From Papiliotrema nemorosa (Eukaryota > Basidiomycota > Tremellomycetes > Tremellales > Rhynchogastremaceae), in contig JASKOT010000002.1 of NCBI GenBank assembly GCA_032158125.1, forward strand, positions 558,001-622,000: a DNA stretch of 64,000 nucleotides, written 5' to 3'. A program made the translations under genes and the position numbers. Below are positions 33,577 to 43,875 of the stretch, one piece after another. The notes below the pieces were generated by a model that saw only the letters and a program-made list of their open reading frames with translations, did not search any database and was not told where the DNA came from. How positions within the stretch are numbered: the first letter of the stretch is position 1; every line of letters begins with the position of its first letter.

Positions 33577-35256
33577 CGGTACTCGCTTTCCCGCTTAGCG
33601 CGGCGACCGATCCACCCTATAGGATACGCGAGCAGACAATTTCACGACATTCATGTAACGCTATGCAGCCAGGAGTGAAGTCTAGCAAACGTTTGGAAAA
33701 GCTCACATTGATCCGATGAGAAGTTGTCCGCTGACTCCGCCTCTTCATGTAACGGTTTGGCAAAACCTAACTCCGGCCAAATTACAGTTCAATTACGGCC
33801 AAAGGAAGGCCCAAGCATATGCGTTGTATCAATGTTGTGATCGAATAGCCTGACAAGCGGACCAGACAAGCGCAACGATTCCGATGGACAAATTGCTTCC
33901 GGCATACAGTATTGAGCGCCGTTGTGGGGTACTCAATGCCACCGAGACGTCTCGGTGAGCTCGGCCATGCTTTATCTCCCTCGCTCCGAGCTTGTCGGCT
34001 CCTTTCTGACAATCCACACAGGCTGATTGCGCATGACACACAGGCTAGAATTCGGTTCCCAGAGTGGGCAAGGGTCATTGATCGCATCAGGTTCAGGATG
34101 ATCGACCAAGTCACTTACCTTAAAGCAAGTGGCGCATGATGGACTCGCATGGTGTGGTCATGAGCCACTGTTCAAGCAATATACTCGGGATCTGGAAAAC
34201 ATGCCGACTCTGCCGAAACGAGTCATGCCCAAGGCGAACTCGTCATTTGTCCCACAAGCTGAAACGAGCCCGATTCCAAATCCATCTCTTCCCTAGCAGC
34301 CTTGGCGGTAACCAAGATCCCAGACTCCAAGGCGAAAGCGGCGAGAACAAGGGTCGAGAAATGGCCTCGGTGTGGAGCAGGATCATGGTGTTCCACTCGT
34401 GAGAAAGGGGATGCGAAGTGGTCTGAGCCCAATGATCGATGACAGATTTGAGGGGCGTTGGTGCCTTGCCACTCGCCCCCTTTGGGCGCCCCATTCGGAG
34501 GTGGATAGTTGATCCGAGACGATAGGAAACACACATGTCAGGTACGACTGGTATTCAAGACATTCGATCGTGTCATCATGGCTCTACCACCAAAACTCGA
34601 ACGGTGGCGACATCATCTCCCCCACTCTAGGATGATATTTTGCAATACTGGACAACTCACACGATTTTTAGCAGCGGCTATACACAGGTGCTGCTTTGTC
34701 GACACCCCCTGGGTAATCCAAGCTAATCATCTGTCATCTAATTGTTCGCTCAGTTGCTCCACCAGTGTCACCATGGTCACTCGGCAGCAATTCGGTCGAC
34801 AGGACGTGAAGCCATGGCTTTCCGTCTGTCTCGCTATTGTCTGTCCTGTCTGTGTGGCGTATCGCCCTGATTCTCAAAGTTGGCAATTGCAATCGTGTGT
34901 CTGATCAGGGTCTAACTTAGCTCACGATCAGTCCATATCTCTCTTTTTTCGAATTTGCTTGCTCGGTATCCTAGCACCAACCTGTGACTCCTTTGCGGAA
35001 GGGTCGGTACCATCGCCATCGCCAATACGATCAAGCCCCACCATTTTTGAGGTATAAGAGCTCTTCTGTTGTCCCCGTTTGTCCTCTTCCCCAAGCTCTG
35101 AGAGTTTTCACCTTTTCCTCTTCCCATCTCTCTGCTCTTTGTTGCCTTGACGACCCCTACCATATCGGCTAGACCGTAGCTTATAATACCGCGAATCATC
35201 ATTGTATGTCCCCTCCATCGTACATTCATGGGGGTATCAATGTTGACTGACCACAG
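33577..35256. promoter_or_regulatory. Long intergenic region with 18-bp palindrome and RTA1 5' leader
   Basis: About 1.7 kb contain no gene I can support. CACCGAGACGTCTCGGTG at 33940-33957 is a perfect palindrome with an ACGT core. A pyrimidine-rich stretch at about 34935-35110 probably marks the RTA1 promoter or leader. A 5'-UTR intron beginning GTATGT near 35203 ends at the AG just before the RTA1 ATG. Confidence 0.45.
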
Positions 35257-36514
35257 ATGGGATACAACGGACCTGTCAACCCTGATCCCGAATCGGGCAA
35301 CGCCTCTTTGTGGGAGTACGGATACGTCCCTTCTCTCGGTTTAGGAATTGTCGGCGTCATCTTGTTCCTTGCTGTCGCTGGGCCCCACTTGTTCTACCTC
35401 TTTACTCGACGAGGTACTCGATCTGTGTGAGTGTCCCACCGGATGGATTGTGCATATCGACGCTGAGCCCAGCCATGGGTTGTTCTTCTTTGCTGCATTG
35501 ATCGAGGCGTTAGGGTATGGCGCTCGACTCTACTCGCACGGTCATCCCTTTGGAGTGAGTTTGACCCACTCGTTGTAGAATCGAGGACTGATGATCAGGG
35601 AATGCCGTTCCTCATTGGCATCTACCTCGTGCAGATCGCCACGGTGCTCATCACTGCCGCCATGTACAAGTCGATCCAGCGAATCATCAAGTATACTCCT
35701 GAGGGTCGACAGCTGTCTCCCATGCGACCCCGATCTCTCTTGACTCGTAAGTGGTCTACACACGCTCCTGATCAGCCCTGACGAACAGTCTTTGTCATTC
35801 TCGATGTCGTCTGGGGTGAGTAGACCCCATCAGTTCTCATCCGATCCGACCTAAAGTACTGACAACCTAGTCGTGATGCAGATTGCTGGACAATACTTTG
35901 TCGCAGGTGCCGAGAGCTCCAAGCGAGTCCCTGGTTCTGACGAGCCAATGTTTGCTGTTGGTGTAAGTCTCTACTATCCTTACCCTTTACCTGTAATCCA
36001 TGCTGACCCCCAGACATCCGGATTGATCTTCCTCGCTGGAGGTGTCCTTCAAGCCATCACCATCATCATCGTCTCCATCTTTGTCATTGTCATCAAAAGA
36101 CGAGCGACTCGACTCCTCGCCGTGCCCAACCCGACCGTTCAGTACCCATACATCCACGAACTCTTGAACCAAGTTTTGATTACTTTCGGGTTATTCTTCA
36201 TTCGATTGATCGTTCGAATCGCAGAGGGCGCTCAAGGATTGTTCGAATGGGCTGCCACCCACGAATGGGTCTTTGGCGTTTTTGAATTCGCCGTGAGTGT
36301 GGAAAACCTTAACGGAGTAAAAGGGAGTATTGACGACCAGCCCATTTTCCTTATCCTTGTCCTTTGGGCTGTCAGACCTTTGTTCAAGTTCATCTTCCCT
36401 CTAGGCCATGAGCACGGACAAGGCGCGCATGTTCGAGACGATATTGCCGTCGCTGAGACTGGTCATGCTGGATCTGCAACCGCTTCTTCGGACATCCACC
36501 CCGCCAAGGCGTAA
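35257..36514 (+). CDS. RTA1-family seven-transmembrane lipid-translocating exporter
   Basis: RTA1/Rsb1 proteins are fungal plasma-membrane proteins linked to sphingoid-base export and azole or 7-aminocholesterol tolerance. The start is ATG 35257 (MGYNGPVNPDPESGN), directly after a probable 5'-UTR intron. The segments are LGIVGVILFLAVAGPHLFYL, LFFFAALIEALGYGARLYS, FLIGIYLVQIATVLITAAMY, LFVILDVVW...VVMQIAGQYF, TSGLIFLAGGVLQAITIIIV, LLNQVLITFGLFFIRLIVRI and PIFLILVLWAVRPLFKFIFP. The family motifs EALGYGAR, PMF/FAVG, RLIVRI and RI-E are present. The C-terminal tail is soluble, ending HPAKA, TAA at 36512-36514. Six short introns fall between or inside helices. Confidence 0.92.
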
Positions 36515-36830
36515 GGTGTTTCGCAACCGTTGCCAAAGTGGTACTGTTAAAGGAGGATTTTTGACAACGAGTGATGGATCTACTGTGAAAAATGTCTGGA
36601 TAGCGCCGAGGTATTCATGAATGTCATACGAGAGAGTAACGAGTCGAGGCATGTATATAGGAATGATAGCTAGATCTTTACGACGCGATGCATCTGATGT
36701 CGAAAACAAAACGAGCCTGACATGAAACAGTTCATTAGGTGTCAGGCTCAATTCGCTGCAGACCGCCAATCCAATCTTGCCCATATCCAAGCACTCATTC
36801 TCGTCTCTATCCTACATGACTCTTTGCACC
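36515..36830. other. Intergenic region
   Basis: This is the RTA1 3' region and the promoter of the NDUFS6-like gene. No gene was seen. Confidence 0.45.
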
Positions 36831-37554
36831 ATGGTCAACCTCCGTCTCCTTCCTCGAGCATTACCATCCTCATCTCGAGCTCTCGCTCGATACTCTACCA
36901 TCCCTCAACCTCCCGCCCCTATCCCCTCGAAACAACCTACCGAATCCTCCCCTGCAGATATCCAACAATCCCCAAACGTAGCTTCAACATGGTCGACTTC
37001 CCAGAACCCTAAACCCCACGCATACGATAATCCAAGATTTGAACAAGTCCGACTTGACCTGCAACCGAACGCTTTGAGCGCCATGGGTATGGTCGCTCAG
37101 GATCCTATCCGATTGGTCGACGGACGAAGGGCGACTTGTGATGGTGGTGAGTGATTTTCTGTCAGATTACTCCTCTGTCACGCTTCTACTTGTCTGAAAT
37201 GGGATGGGGAGGGGGAGGAGGAGGTCGACCGAGACTCAGGTCAATATCAATGCCAAAGGAAGACAAGTCAGAGACTGTGACGTTGGTCGGATCACCATGG
37301 CGCGTGTCTGGTCGATGAACCTTGCCTCTTCATGCTTTGACATTGAGAAAAGCCACAATTCAACGTCATCCGGAGCGAATATCCACTGATACATTAGGAG
37401 GAGGACCATTAGGTCACCCAAAGATCTTTATCAACCTTGACAAACCAGGACCTAAAGCTTGCGGATACTGGTACGTCCCAAAGACTCTTCAACGAAATCA
37501 CGCTCATGGTCCAGCGGTATTCGATATGAGCAAGCACACCATGAGCACCACTAG
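36831..37554 (+). CDS. NADH:ubiquinone oxidoreductase 13-kDa zinc subunit (NDUFS6-like)
   Basis: This accessory complex I subunit binds zinc and is needed for late assembly of the hydrophilic arm. The chosen start is ATG 36831 (MVNLRLLPRALPSSSRALA) because CACCATGG is a strong context; ATG 36816 is in frame five codons earlier. The N-terminus is Arg/Ser-rich, like a mitochondrial presequence. The mature part reads QPNALSAMGMVAQDPIRLVD and GRRATCDGG, then after an unusually long intron of about 250 bp (37147-37396) PLGHPKIFINLDKPGPKACG, and the last exon gives YCGIRYEQAHHEHH, TAG 37552-37554. The zinc ligands of the CHCC pattern are present (Cys, His, Cys-x2-Cys). It supports an active rotenone-sensitive complex I in this fungus. 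Confidence 0.9.
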
Positions 37555-38067
37555 ACCCAACTCAGCCTTGCCAAAGTTTAGTGTTGTGATGCATGGTCTT
37601 TCCGGGATCTGTCGTGCTTGCTTTGCATGTGCTGAATGACTCCAATGCTCGAGCCAGTATGAGTCTGGTGAACCTCACATGCTCTCCTCGGCGGTGTTCA
37701 CCACTATTATTCGCCCCGCTGCGTATTCTGAATGGGACAGGCATCTCGGACCCATACGTCAGAAGACCCCTTCATGATTTCGACGGCTAGATCAAAGCAT
37801 CTTCGGGATATCGTTCCGGTGTGAGCATCCATCCAGTGTGCTGATAGCACCAACGAATACTCGGCATGTGGCAAGAAGACCGTGTTACTCGTGTTTCATT
37901 GCATGAGCCTCGGAAATATCCCGGCATCAACACAAACACAGCAGCGCAACAGCTACTCGGACGAGTGAGATGACAAATCGGCTTGATCAATGCAATTGTG
38001 GATTCTCTGTTAAAGACGCAAGATGCATATGATCACTCTTGGATAGACTTCTTCCAGACAACTTGAA
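37555..38067. other. Convergent 3' spacer, no gene seen
   Basis: About 510 bp lie between convergent stops of the NDUFS6-like gene and the acyl-CoA-binding protein gene. No protein-like frame or RNA gene was recognised. Confidence 0.45.
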
Positions 38068-38575
38068 CTACTCCTGGCCGGCAGCTAAAGTGTCAGCTCA
38101 CATCGAAGTGGTCCTTCTCCAAGCTCACCCTCGAGTTCAGCGAGATACTTCTTGCTCTGCTCATCATCGGCCTTCTCAAGCATCTACACATCAGTTTTGT
38201 CTCCCAACGAAGTAGAAACGTCAACTGACCGATTTCAAAAGCTCGACGTATTTCTTCTTGGCGTCTTCCTGGCTCATACCCTCGAGCTTCTTCCAAGCGT
38301 TGTACTTGTACTTGGCTGTGAAGTTGAACGCGCCTGTCGTCAGTCACCCATTTATCAACGTATCTGTAGGCCTACTTGGGGCGGCACCCGTGTTGTCACC
38401 CTCGTTGGCTTGTTTGAAGTGGGCGTAGAACTATCTTCAGTACGAGGGAGCGACTTCCGCGTTTGGGCGAACTCACGTCGAGTTGCTGGTCCTGAGATGG
38501 CTTGACGGGTCCATCTGGAGGAAGCTCCTTGACGATGGCTACAGCTCGGTCGAATTGTTTCTGGACGTTGACCAT
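38068..38575 (-). CDS. ACB1: Acyl-CoA-binding protein
   Basis: ACBP carries medium- and long-chain acyl-CoA esters in the cytosol. The start is ATG 38573-38575 (MVNVQKQFDRAVAIVKELPP). Splicing gives PSQDQQLDFYAHFKQANEGD and NTGAAP, then AFNFTAKYKYNAWKKLEGMS and QEDAKKKYVELLKSMLEKAD, ending YLAELEAAGQE, TAG 38068-38070. The family residues of the four-helix bundle are present: FYAHFKQA-x-GD, KYKYNAWKKLEGMS and A-KKYV. The length of about 105 residues is slightly above the usual 86-90. There are four exons with short introns. A very secure call. Confidence 0.95.
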
Positions 38576-38964
38576 GGTGCGGAGTGTTGATGCAGAGGCG
38601 GTAGGATATCAAGGTGGAAAGGCGAGCGATGATGCTGTTCCGGTTATCCCGCGTTCTGCCCCCAAGTAGTATGGTGGGCCTATATGTCCCGACTAGCCGT
38701 TATGCAAATTAGGCGCGCGATGTATCAGGATCTTGGTGGCGCTATGATCCTCCTGCGGAGACTCCGCACTTTACTCCTTTCACCGGCGATCACCTCATCC
38801 CCCCCCTCCTGCGTCGCCGATGAAGGGGTCATCTGACCATGACGTCGATTCGCAACCTGGCCAAGCGTAGAGTATATATACATTCCCAGACCTATCAACC
38901 GGTTCCATTCTATCATACGTTACCCTACAACCTACATACACGAAGGATTCCAAACACAGTCACC
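38576..38964. promoter_or_regulatory. Bidirectional promoter with TATA box
   Basis: The region separates divergent ACB1 and the NDUFA4-like gene. AGTATATATA at 38871-38880 lies about 85 bp upstream of the NDUFA4-like ATG. Confidence 0.5.
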
Positions 38965-39410
38965 ATGTTCACCACCACTGCTCTCCGCGCTCCAGTCTTC
39001 CGAACGAGTTTACGAACCGCCCAGTCTACCGCTCGATCCGCCAACCTGGTGACGAGACGATACGCTCAGCAAGATAACCGGGGCGGAAAGTCCAAATTGG
39101 TGAGTGGACCATACTGAGCTCACTATGCCTGAGTGGTACTGATGATAGATCTTCCGAATCGGTCTCAAGGGTGTGTATACCAAGCCCTCAGGATGCGTGA
39201 GAAAGGGCCGGCTGACAGGATAGATGTTCCAGTTGAATTGTATCCAATGGGATTCGTCGTTGGTGCGGGAGTCATCGGAGCTGCCTTTGCCATTGGCAGG
39301 CATTTCTACCTGGACGGTGTGAGTGCTCCCTTCCCCCTCCCTCCTCGACATGAGGTTCACGCGCTAATTGGAAGCTTCGAACCGGACCCGGTCACAACCG
39401 ATACGATTAA
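38965..39410 (+). CDS. NDUFA4/MLRQ-type small mitochondrial inner-membrane subunit
   Basis: MLRQ-family proteins are single-pass inner-membrane subunits found with cytochrome c oxidase or complex I. The start is ATG 38965 (MFTTTALRAPVFRTSLRTAQ). The Arg/Ser/Thr-rich first 45 residues look like a mitochondrial presequence. Splicing gives KSKLIFRIGLKDVPVELYPM, then GFVVGAGVIGAAFAIGRHFY (the membrane helix), and LDGLRTGPGHNRYD, TAA 39408-39410. The VELYPM/GFVVG and GRHFY-x-D pattern is the family signature. Exons are small, with three introns in less than 450 bp. It ends convergent to the LYC1-like gene, about 190 bp away. Confidence 0.8.
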
Positions 39411-39603
39411 GCAGCATCCATGATAGACTATTCCAGAAGACAAGTATAGTTCGGGCGTCAGAGGTAGAATCCGTGAGAGAGAGTCTGAAGTGTAGTCGAG
39501 GAGAGAAAGGTTCCAATACGAAAAAATAGTCATGTTGTGCGTTATGAATCCGTCAGAAGTTAAATCTACCATACCTCCACCTGAACACAGGCTACAGCCA
39601 ATT

Positions 39604-40738
39604 TTACATTTGTTTGTCTAGCAATTTCCCCTTTACAGCTTCTGCCTGAGGAGAGTAGCACACCGTACCCAGCAGGTGAGCGCCTGCACCACACCGCAAA
39701 CTGGTCTTTCCCCCTCGAGCTCGCTTGATCTCCTTGACTAGGGGACTGTCCGCGCTTTGATCCCATGCCATGACTTCCTGTATGCCTGTACCGGCACAAA
39801 TCTCGTGCAGGGCTGAAAGGACAGAATCGACGTCTTCGGATCCGACATCGTGAAGATACGCGATCAGGAGACGAGGTGCGATCTGGTAGTTCCACCTGGT
39901 AAACAGTACAATATGACCGTTTCGCAGCAGTCCGACGGGTTCCTGCTCTGCAGGGAGTCATCATGTATGCTGCGGGCCAAAAGTGGCTCGCTGATGGATG
40001 AATCGCAAGGTACCGATTGACGCAGGGTCCTGAATGAGAACATCGTGCTTGGAGCTGTCGGCAGCACCGAGTCGTCTTTGGGTCGAATGCGATAGCATTG
40101 CAGCAACTCGGTCCATGTCTGTATCGAAGAGAACTTTCCAGTCGTAGATGAGGGAAGGCACAGGCTGAGGGGACGCCGAGAGGGGTCGAGGATCGTCCCC
40201 GATTGGCCAAGTGAATTCGAGTTGATCTTCCGGCCGAACGATCCAGCCTGGCAACGACGGTCCGACAGTGCAAGTTTCATAGTACTGCTCTCTGATTTCT
40301 GACCATAGTATACTCGCGGATCCAAAAGAGACTTGCCGACGCAGCTGATCAGAGATCGAGGGTGGAGAGCCCCACGCGCAGGGAAATATGGGCAGGATCG
40401 ACGGGTCAGCCAGGTTGTAATGTACGAGTCGCAACATGTGCCGAGCGTATCCTCGTCCTGGCCATTTAGTATACACCACAAGAGTCAGAAAGGTGATTCA
40501 CGTCAATGTTGAGCGGGTGTGACTACACCCGTCATCCCGTAGATCCAGGTATTTTCCACTTTGTCGCTCCCTTACGTTTGATGAAGGACTTGACTCGGTG
40601 TGTCTCACGGTCGGCAAGGACCACCGTCGGGTCGTTTCGATTGATGAGTATCCTGGCATGATCAGCAACAGAATGCACTAATTCAATGTCTCCAGAGTAA
40701 TGTCTCCAGAGTTCTCGAGCGAATGAGTCCGGTCGCAC
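39604..40738 (-). CDS. LYC1-like GNAT N-acetyltransferase, 5' end unresolved
   Basis: LYC1 is the lysine N6-acetyltransferase of yeast lysine breakdown. The well-supported part reads RGYARHMLRLVHYNLADPSI (acetyl-CoA loop), ASILWSEIREQYYETC, PEDQLEFTWPI, HIVLFTRWNYQIAPRLLIAY and EVMAWDQSADSPLVKEIKRA, ending GKLLDKQM, TAA 39604-39606. Upstream, TWIYGMTG can be joined to RGYARHM by a GTGTAG...CCAG intron of about 70 bp, but the expected VxTPxEYRGKG stretch is lost that way; the alternative VVTPAQH reads into TGA. Farther 5' (40540-40738) the frame is open, but no in-frame ATG was found and an upstream stop lies before it. Either a first exon was missed or the 5' part is damaged. Confidence 0.65.
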
Positions 40739-41216
40739 AGGGTTGAAAGGTCAGATCATCAGACACGACAACATCCTTTCATACGTCCGTCACTCTGACG
40801 TGTCACGGAGGGGCAACGTTCCACGGCGTGAGCTCCGCTGAAAGGATCATTGCGAGACTCGACACCTGTGTCTGATCCAAGTGATATTTGAGCATGAGAA
40901 GGTCGAACGGCGCATGCAAGGTACTAAGATTACCGCCAGAGATCTCATACTCTACCAAAATACCCCGAGAATGGTCCGTTGTTTATAGATGGGGGGCAAA
41001 TGGTCCGAACATTGCAATGACGGGAAAAGTTGGAATTCCTCCGCATGGCACCTGGCAAGGATGACCATATCCTCCCCGGGTGTCGAGCACGTATAGGAGG
41101 TATTGGATGATCTTGACATTCGACATACACCCAGAGACTCTGCAAGCTCTCAGCAAAGGAGAACAATAGACCGCTGACTCGAACAGCTCGGCAGTAGCAC
41201 CCCTCCATCACACATC
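40739..41216. other. Divergent interval between LYC1-like gene and xylulokinase
   Basis: This probably is the xylulokinase promoter and the unplaced 5' end of the LYC1-like gene. Frames here show no family signal. Confidence 0.4.
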
Positions 41217-43281
41217 ATGACCGTCCCTGTACCGCTGCAGGATCTGTTCCTAGGATTGGACGCTTCGACACAAGCAGTCAAAGCATCCCTCTTGTCCTCT
41301 ACACTCGATATCGTATCTGAGGTTGCGGTCAATTTCGACGCTGATCTCCCGCACTACAAGACAAATGGAGGTGTACTGCATGGGCCAAAGGGGAGCGGAG
41401 AGGTCTTCTCGCCCGTCATGTTGATTGTCGAAGCGATGGATTTGCTCTTTGAAAGGATCAAAAAGGCCAACTGGGATGTTTCACGGATCAGGGGGATCTC
41501 GGCTGCAGGACAGGTCAGTCTACTGTGCAACGATGGAAAGTGCGAGCTCTGAATCTCCAGCAACATGCCTCGGTCTACTGGTCCCGAGAGTCTAGCTCAA
41601 TCCTCGGTTCTCTAGACCCAAGGGCGACTCTCACCGAACAACTCCCAAAAGCCTTTTCTCGACCTATCGTTCCCAACTGGCAAGACTCCTCCACTACCGC
41701 CGAATGTCGAAAGCTCGAGGCTGCTTTTGGCGGTGCAGAGGCTTTGGCCAGAGCTACCGGATCCAAAGCGTATGAGCGATTTACCGCTTCGCAGATTATG
41801 CGATTCAAACGCCTCTCCCCGGAGGAGTACGATTCGACCGATCGGATCAGTCTATGCTCGAGCTTGATTACTACGCTATTGTGTCTGGACGGAGAGGTAA
41901 AAGGCATCGATGAGAGTGATGCGTGCGGAATGAACCTTTGGCGGATGGATCATTCATCTAGGGGCTGGCATCCGACCGCCCTCAGCGCCATCGCAGGGGA
42001 AGATGGAGCCAAAGAGTTGAGCAGGAAGCTGGGTAGGGTGGAGACAGATGGAGGTAGAGAGGTGGGAAAGGTTGGGAAATGGTTTGTGGAGAGGTATGGA
42101 TTTAACCCGGAATGTTCAGTGTTCCCAGGAACTGGAGACAATCCAGCCACTCTTCTCTCCCTCGTCTGTGAGTGTTGGCGGCTTTATTGTTGACGATTTG
42201 GGGCTTATCCACAGTGCGATCTTCGGAAGGCTTGATCAGCATGGGAACATCTGATGTGGTGCTCGTCTCGACAAGCTCATACAACCCTCATCCCGAATAC
42301 CACGCCTTTTTCCACCCTGCTCAAAATGCGCCTCCGATTCAGCAATCTGGCAATGCATCAAGCACTGGCCAGTTTCAATATTTCAACATGTTGGTGTACA
42401 AGAGTGCGTACTTCTCACTGACTTTGGAGCGGTTGATTGACATCCAGACGGTTCATTAGCTCGTCAGCATGTTCGGGACCAATACTACGACAAGTCTTGG
42501 GATAAATTCAATTCGGCGGTCGAGGAGCTAAGGCCAAAGTCGAGCTCTGACTTGCCCTCTTCCACTGCCTTTTGGTGGCTCTTGCCCGACATCATTGTGA
42601 GTCCCGCATGGATCGGAGAGCAGCAGTGCTTACATCTCCAAGCCCGATAATGCTAGCGGTGTCCACAAATACTCGGGTCGACGAGAAACATCCGAGTCGA
42701 TTGATGCTCAAACCGCGACCAAAGTAGAACATTTCCCGGATGTGCGACAGGAAGCTCTCGCCATTCTCGAATCTCAACTATTGAACTACCGCTCTCGATC
42801 ATCTGCGATTCTCGATGATTCGTCCACCCCATCCCCTGCTTCTACACCCGCCGTAGCGACCGCCAACCCCCGACTATCTCGAGTTTACGCGACCGGGGGA
42901 GCCAGTGCCAACGGCACCATCCTCTCGCTTATGGCCGACGTATTGTCTGCGCCCGTTTGCAAAAATGTCGAGATTGACCCTGCGACGGGTCAATGGACTT
43001 TTGCCAATTGGAACAGTTGTTCTGTCGGGGTAGCATACAAAGCCAGGTGGGGCTGGGAAAGGCTACAGCACGGAGGAAAGAGGAACGATGTGTCGTTTGA
43101 TGAGCTCATTGGAGAATGTAGAGAAGCGAGAAAGGCAGCTAGGAAACACAGCGAGAAGGAGGAGAGTCTAGAAGAGGAGGGTATTCGCGTGGTGGCTAGT
43201 CCTGGGGATGGAAGGGGAGCATACGAGAGGAGTGTCGGCTGGTGGCAGGCTCTGGAGAGCCGAGCATTGACAGAGCAGTAG
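41217..43281 (+). CDS. D-xylulokinase
   Basis: It phosphorylates D-xylulose to xylulose 5-phosphate, feeding the pentose phosphate pathway. The start is ATG 41217 (MTVPVPLQDLFLGLDASTQA), with the FGGY-kinase opening LGLDASTQAVKASLL. After an intron, GISAAGQ/QHASVYWS matches the A-x-GQQHG/QQHAS motif. VPNWQDSSTTAECRKLEAAF, RFTASQIMRFKR and CGMNLWRMDHS follow, all typical of fungal xylulokinases. The second half has FPGTGDNPATLLSLV, SLISMGTSDVVLVSTSSYNP and the late RVYATGGASANGTILSLMAD, ending TAG 43279-43281. Five or six introns occur. About 610 residues, normal for fungi. Two zinc-cluster regulators follow it downstream. Confidence 0.95.
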
Positions 43282-43875
43282 CCTCCGCGGGTCAAGGTAT
43301 CTAATAGCATCTCACATCTCATAAGGACATGTCAATCTGGTCGATCCGTTTCAGTCAAGCATACTCGTTTTACCGGAACCGGGCATCATGATGCAATAGA
43401 AATTTACCCAAAGAGGCAAGCCCGGTAGGCCGAAATGTTGAAATGGTGAGTCAGACGAAAAGGATGTTGCATGACCGACGGTCAATTCGACTTGGTCAAT
43501 TTCAACAACATTTCCCCAATCGACGATCGACGTGGACAAGCAACACGGCCGAACATTACGGGGACACTCTACAGCATTCCATCTCGCATCGAGGTCCAAC
43601 TCTTCATACCTTCATCCAGCTTGAGTTATACCCATTGCGAGCAGTCAACACGATTCCCAGAACGCCAAGAACGGTCGAACGGGTACCTCGTGGTGGCTGC
43701 CTTTTTCCACGACCCACCTTGCTGCCGATACGGCGCGCGCTTGATCAGCGATCCCCTTGTTGTCGCCTCTAGCAGCTTTGGAGCCTAGATCCTTCCACGT
43801 CTGCTCTGAAGAGCTGTCTTCTTACACCTTCATTAAACCTACACAAGCCTGGATCATTCTCTGCCCGTCGCCAAC
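43282..43875. other. Intergenic: xylulokinase 3' region and regulator promoter
   Basis: About 590 bp lie between two plus-strand genes. Short frames on both strands (for example 43443-43788) show no family resemblance. The presumed promoter of the zinc-cluster gene lies at the right end. Confidence 0.45.

Noticed and set aside
33577..35256. Several 60-130-codon frames as possible genes
   Set aside because: None shows a family signal, consistent codon usage or a splice chain; the region is treated as regulatory.
37147..37396. A C/D snoRNA in the long NDUFS6-like intron
   Set aside because: Only weak matches to the C box (tcgatgaa) and D box (ctga) were found, without a proper terminal stem or guide layout.
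39566..40273. A 235-codon minus-strand frame and a 205-codon overlapping frame at 39864-40481
   Set aside because: Both are alternative frames of the LYC1-like gene; only the GYARHMLRLVHY frame carries family motifs.
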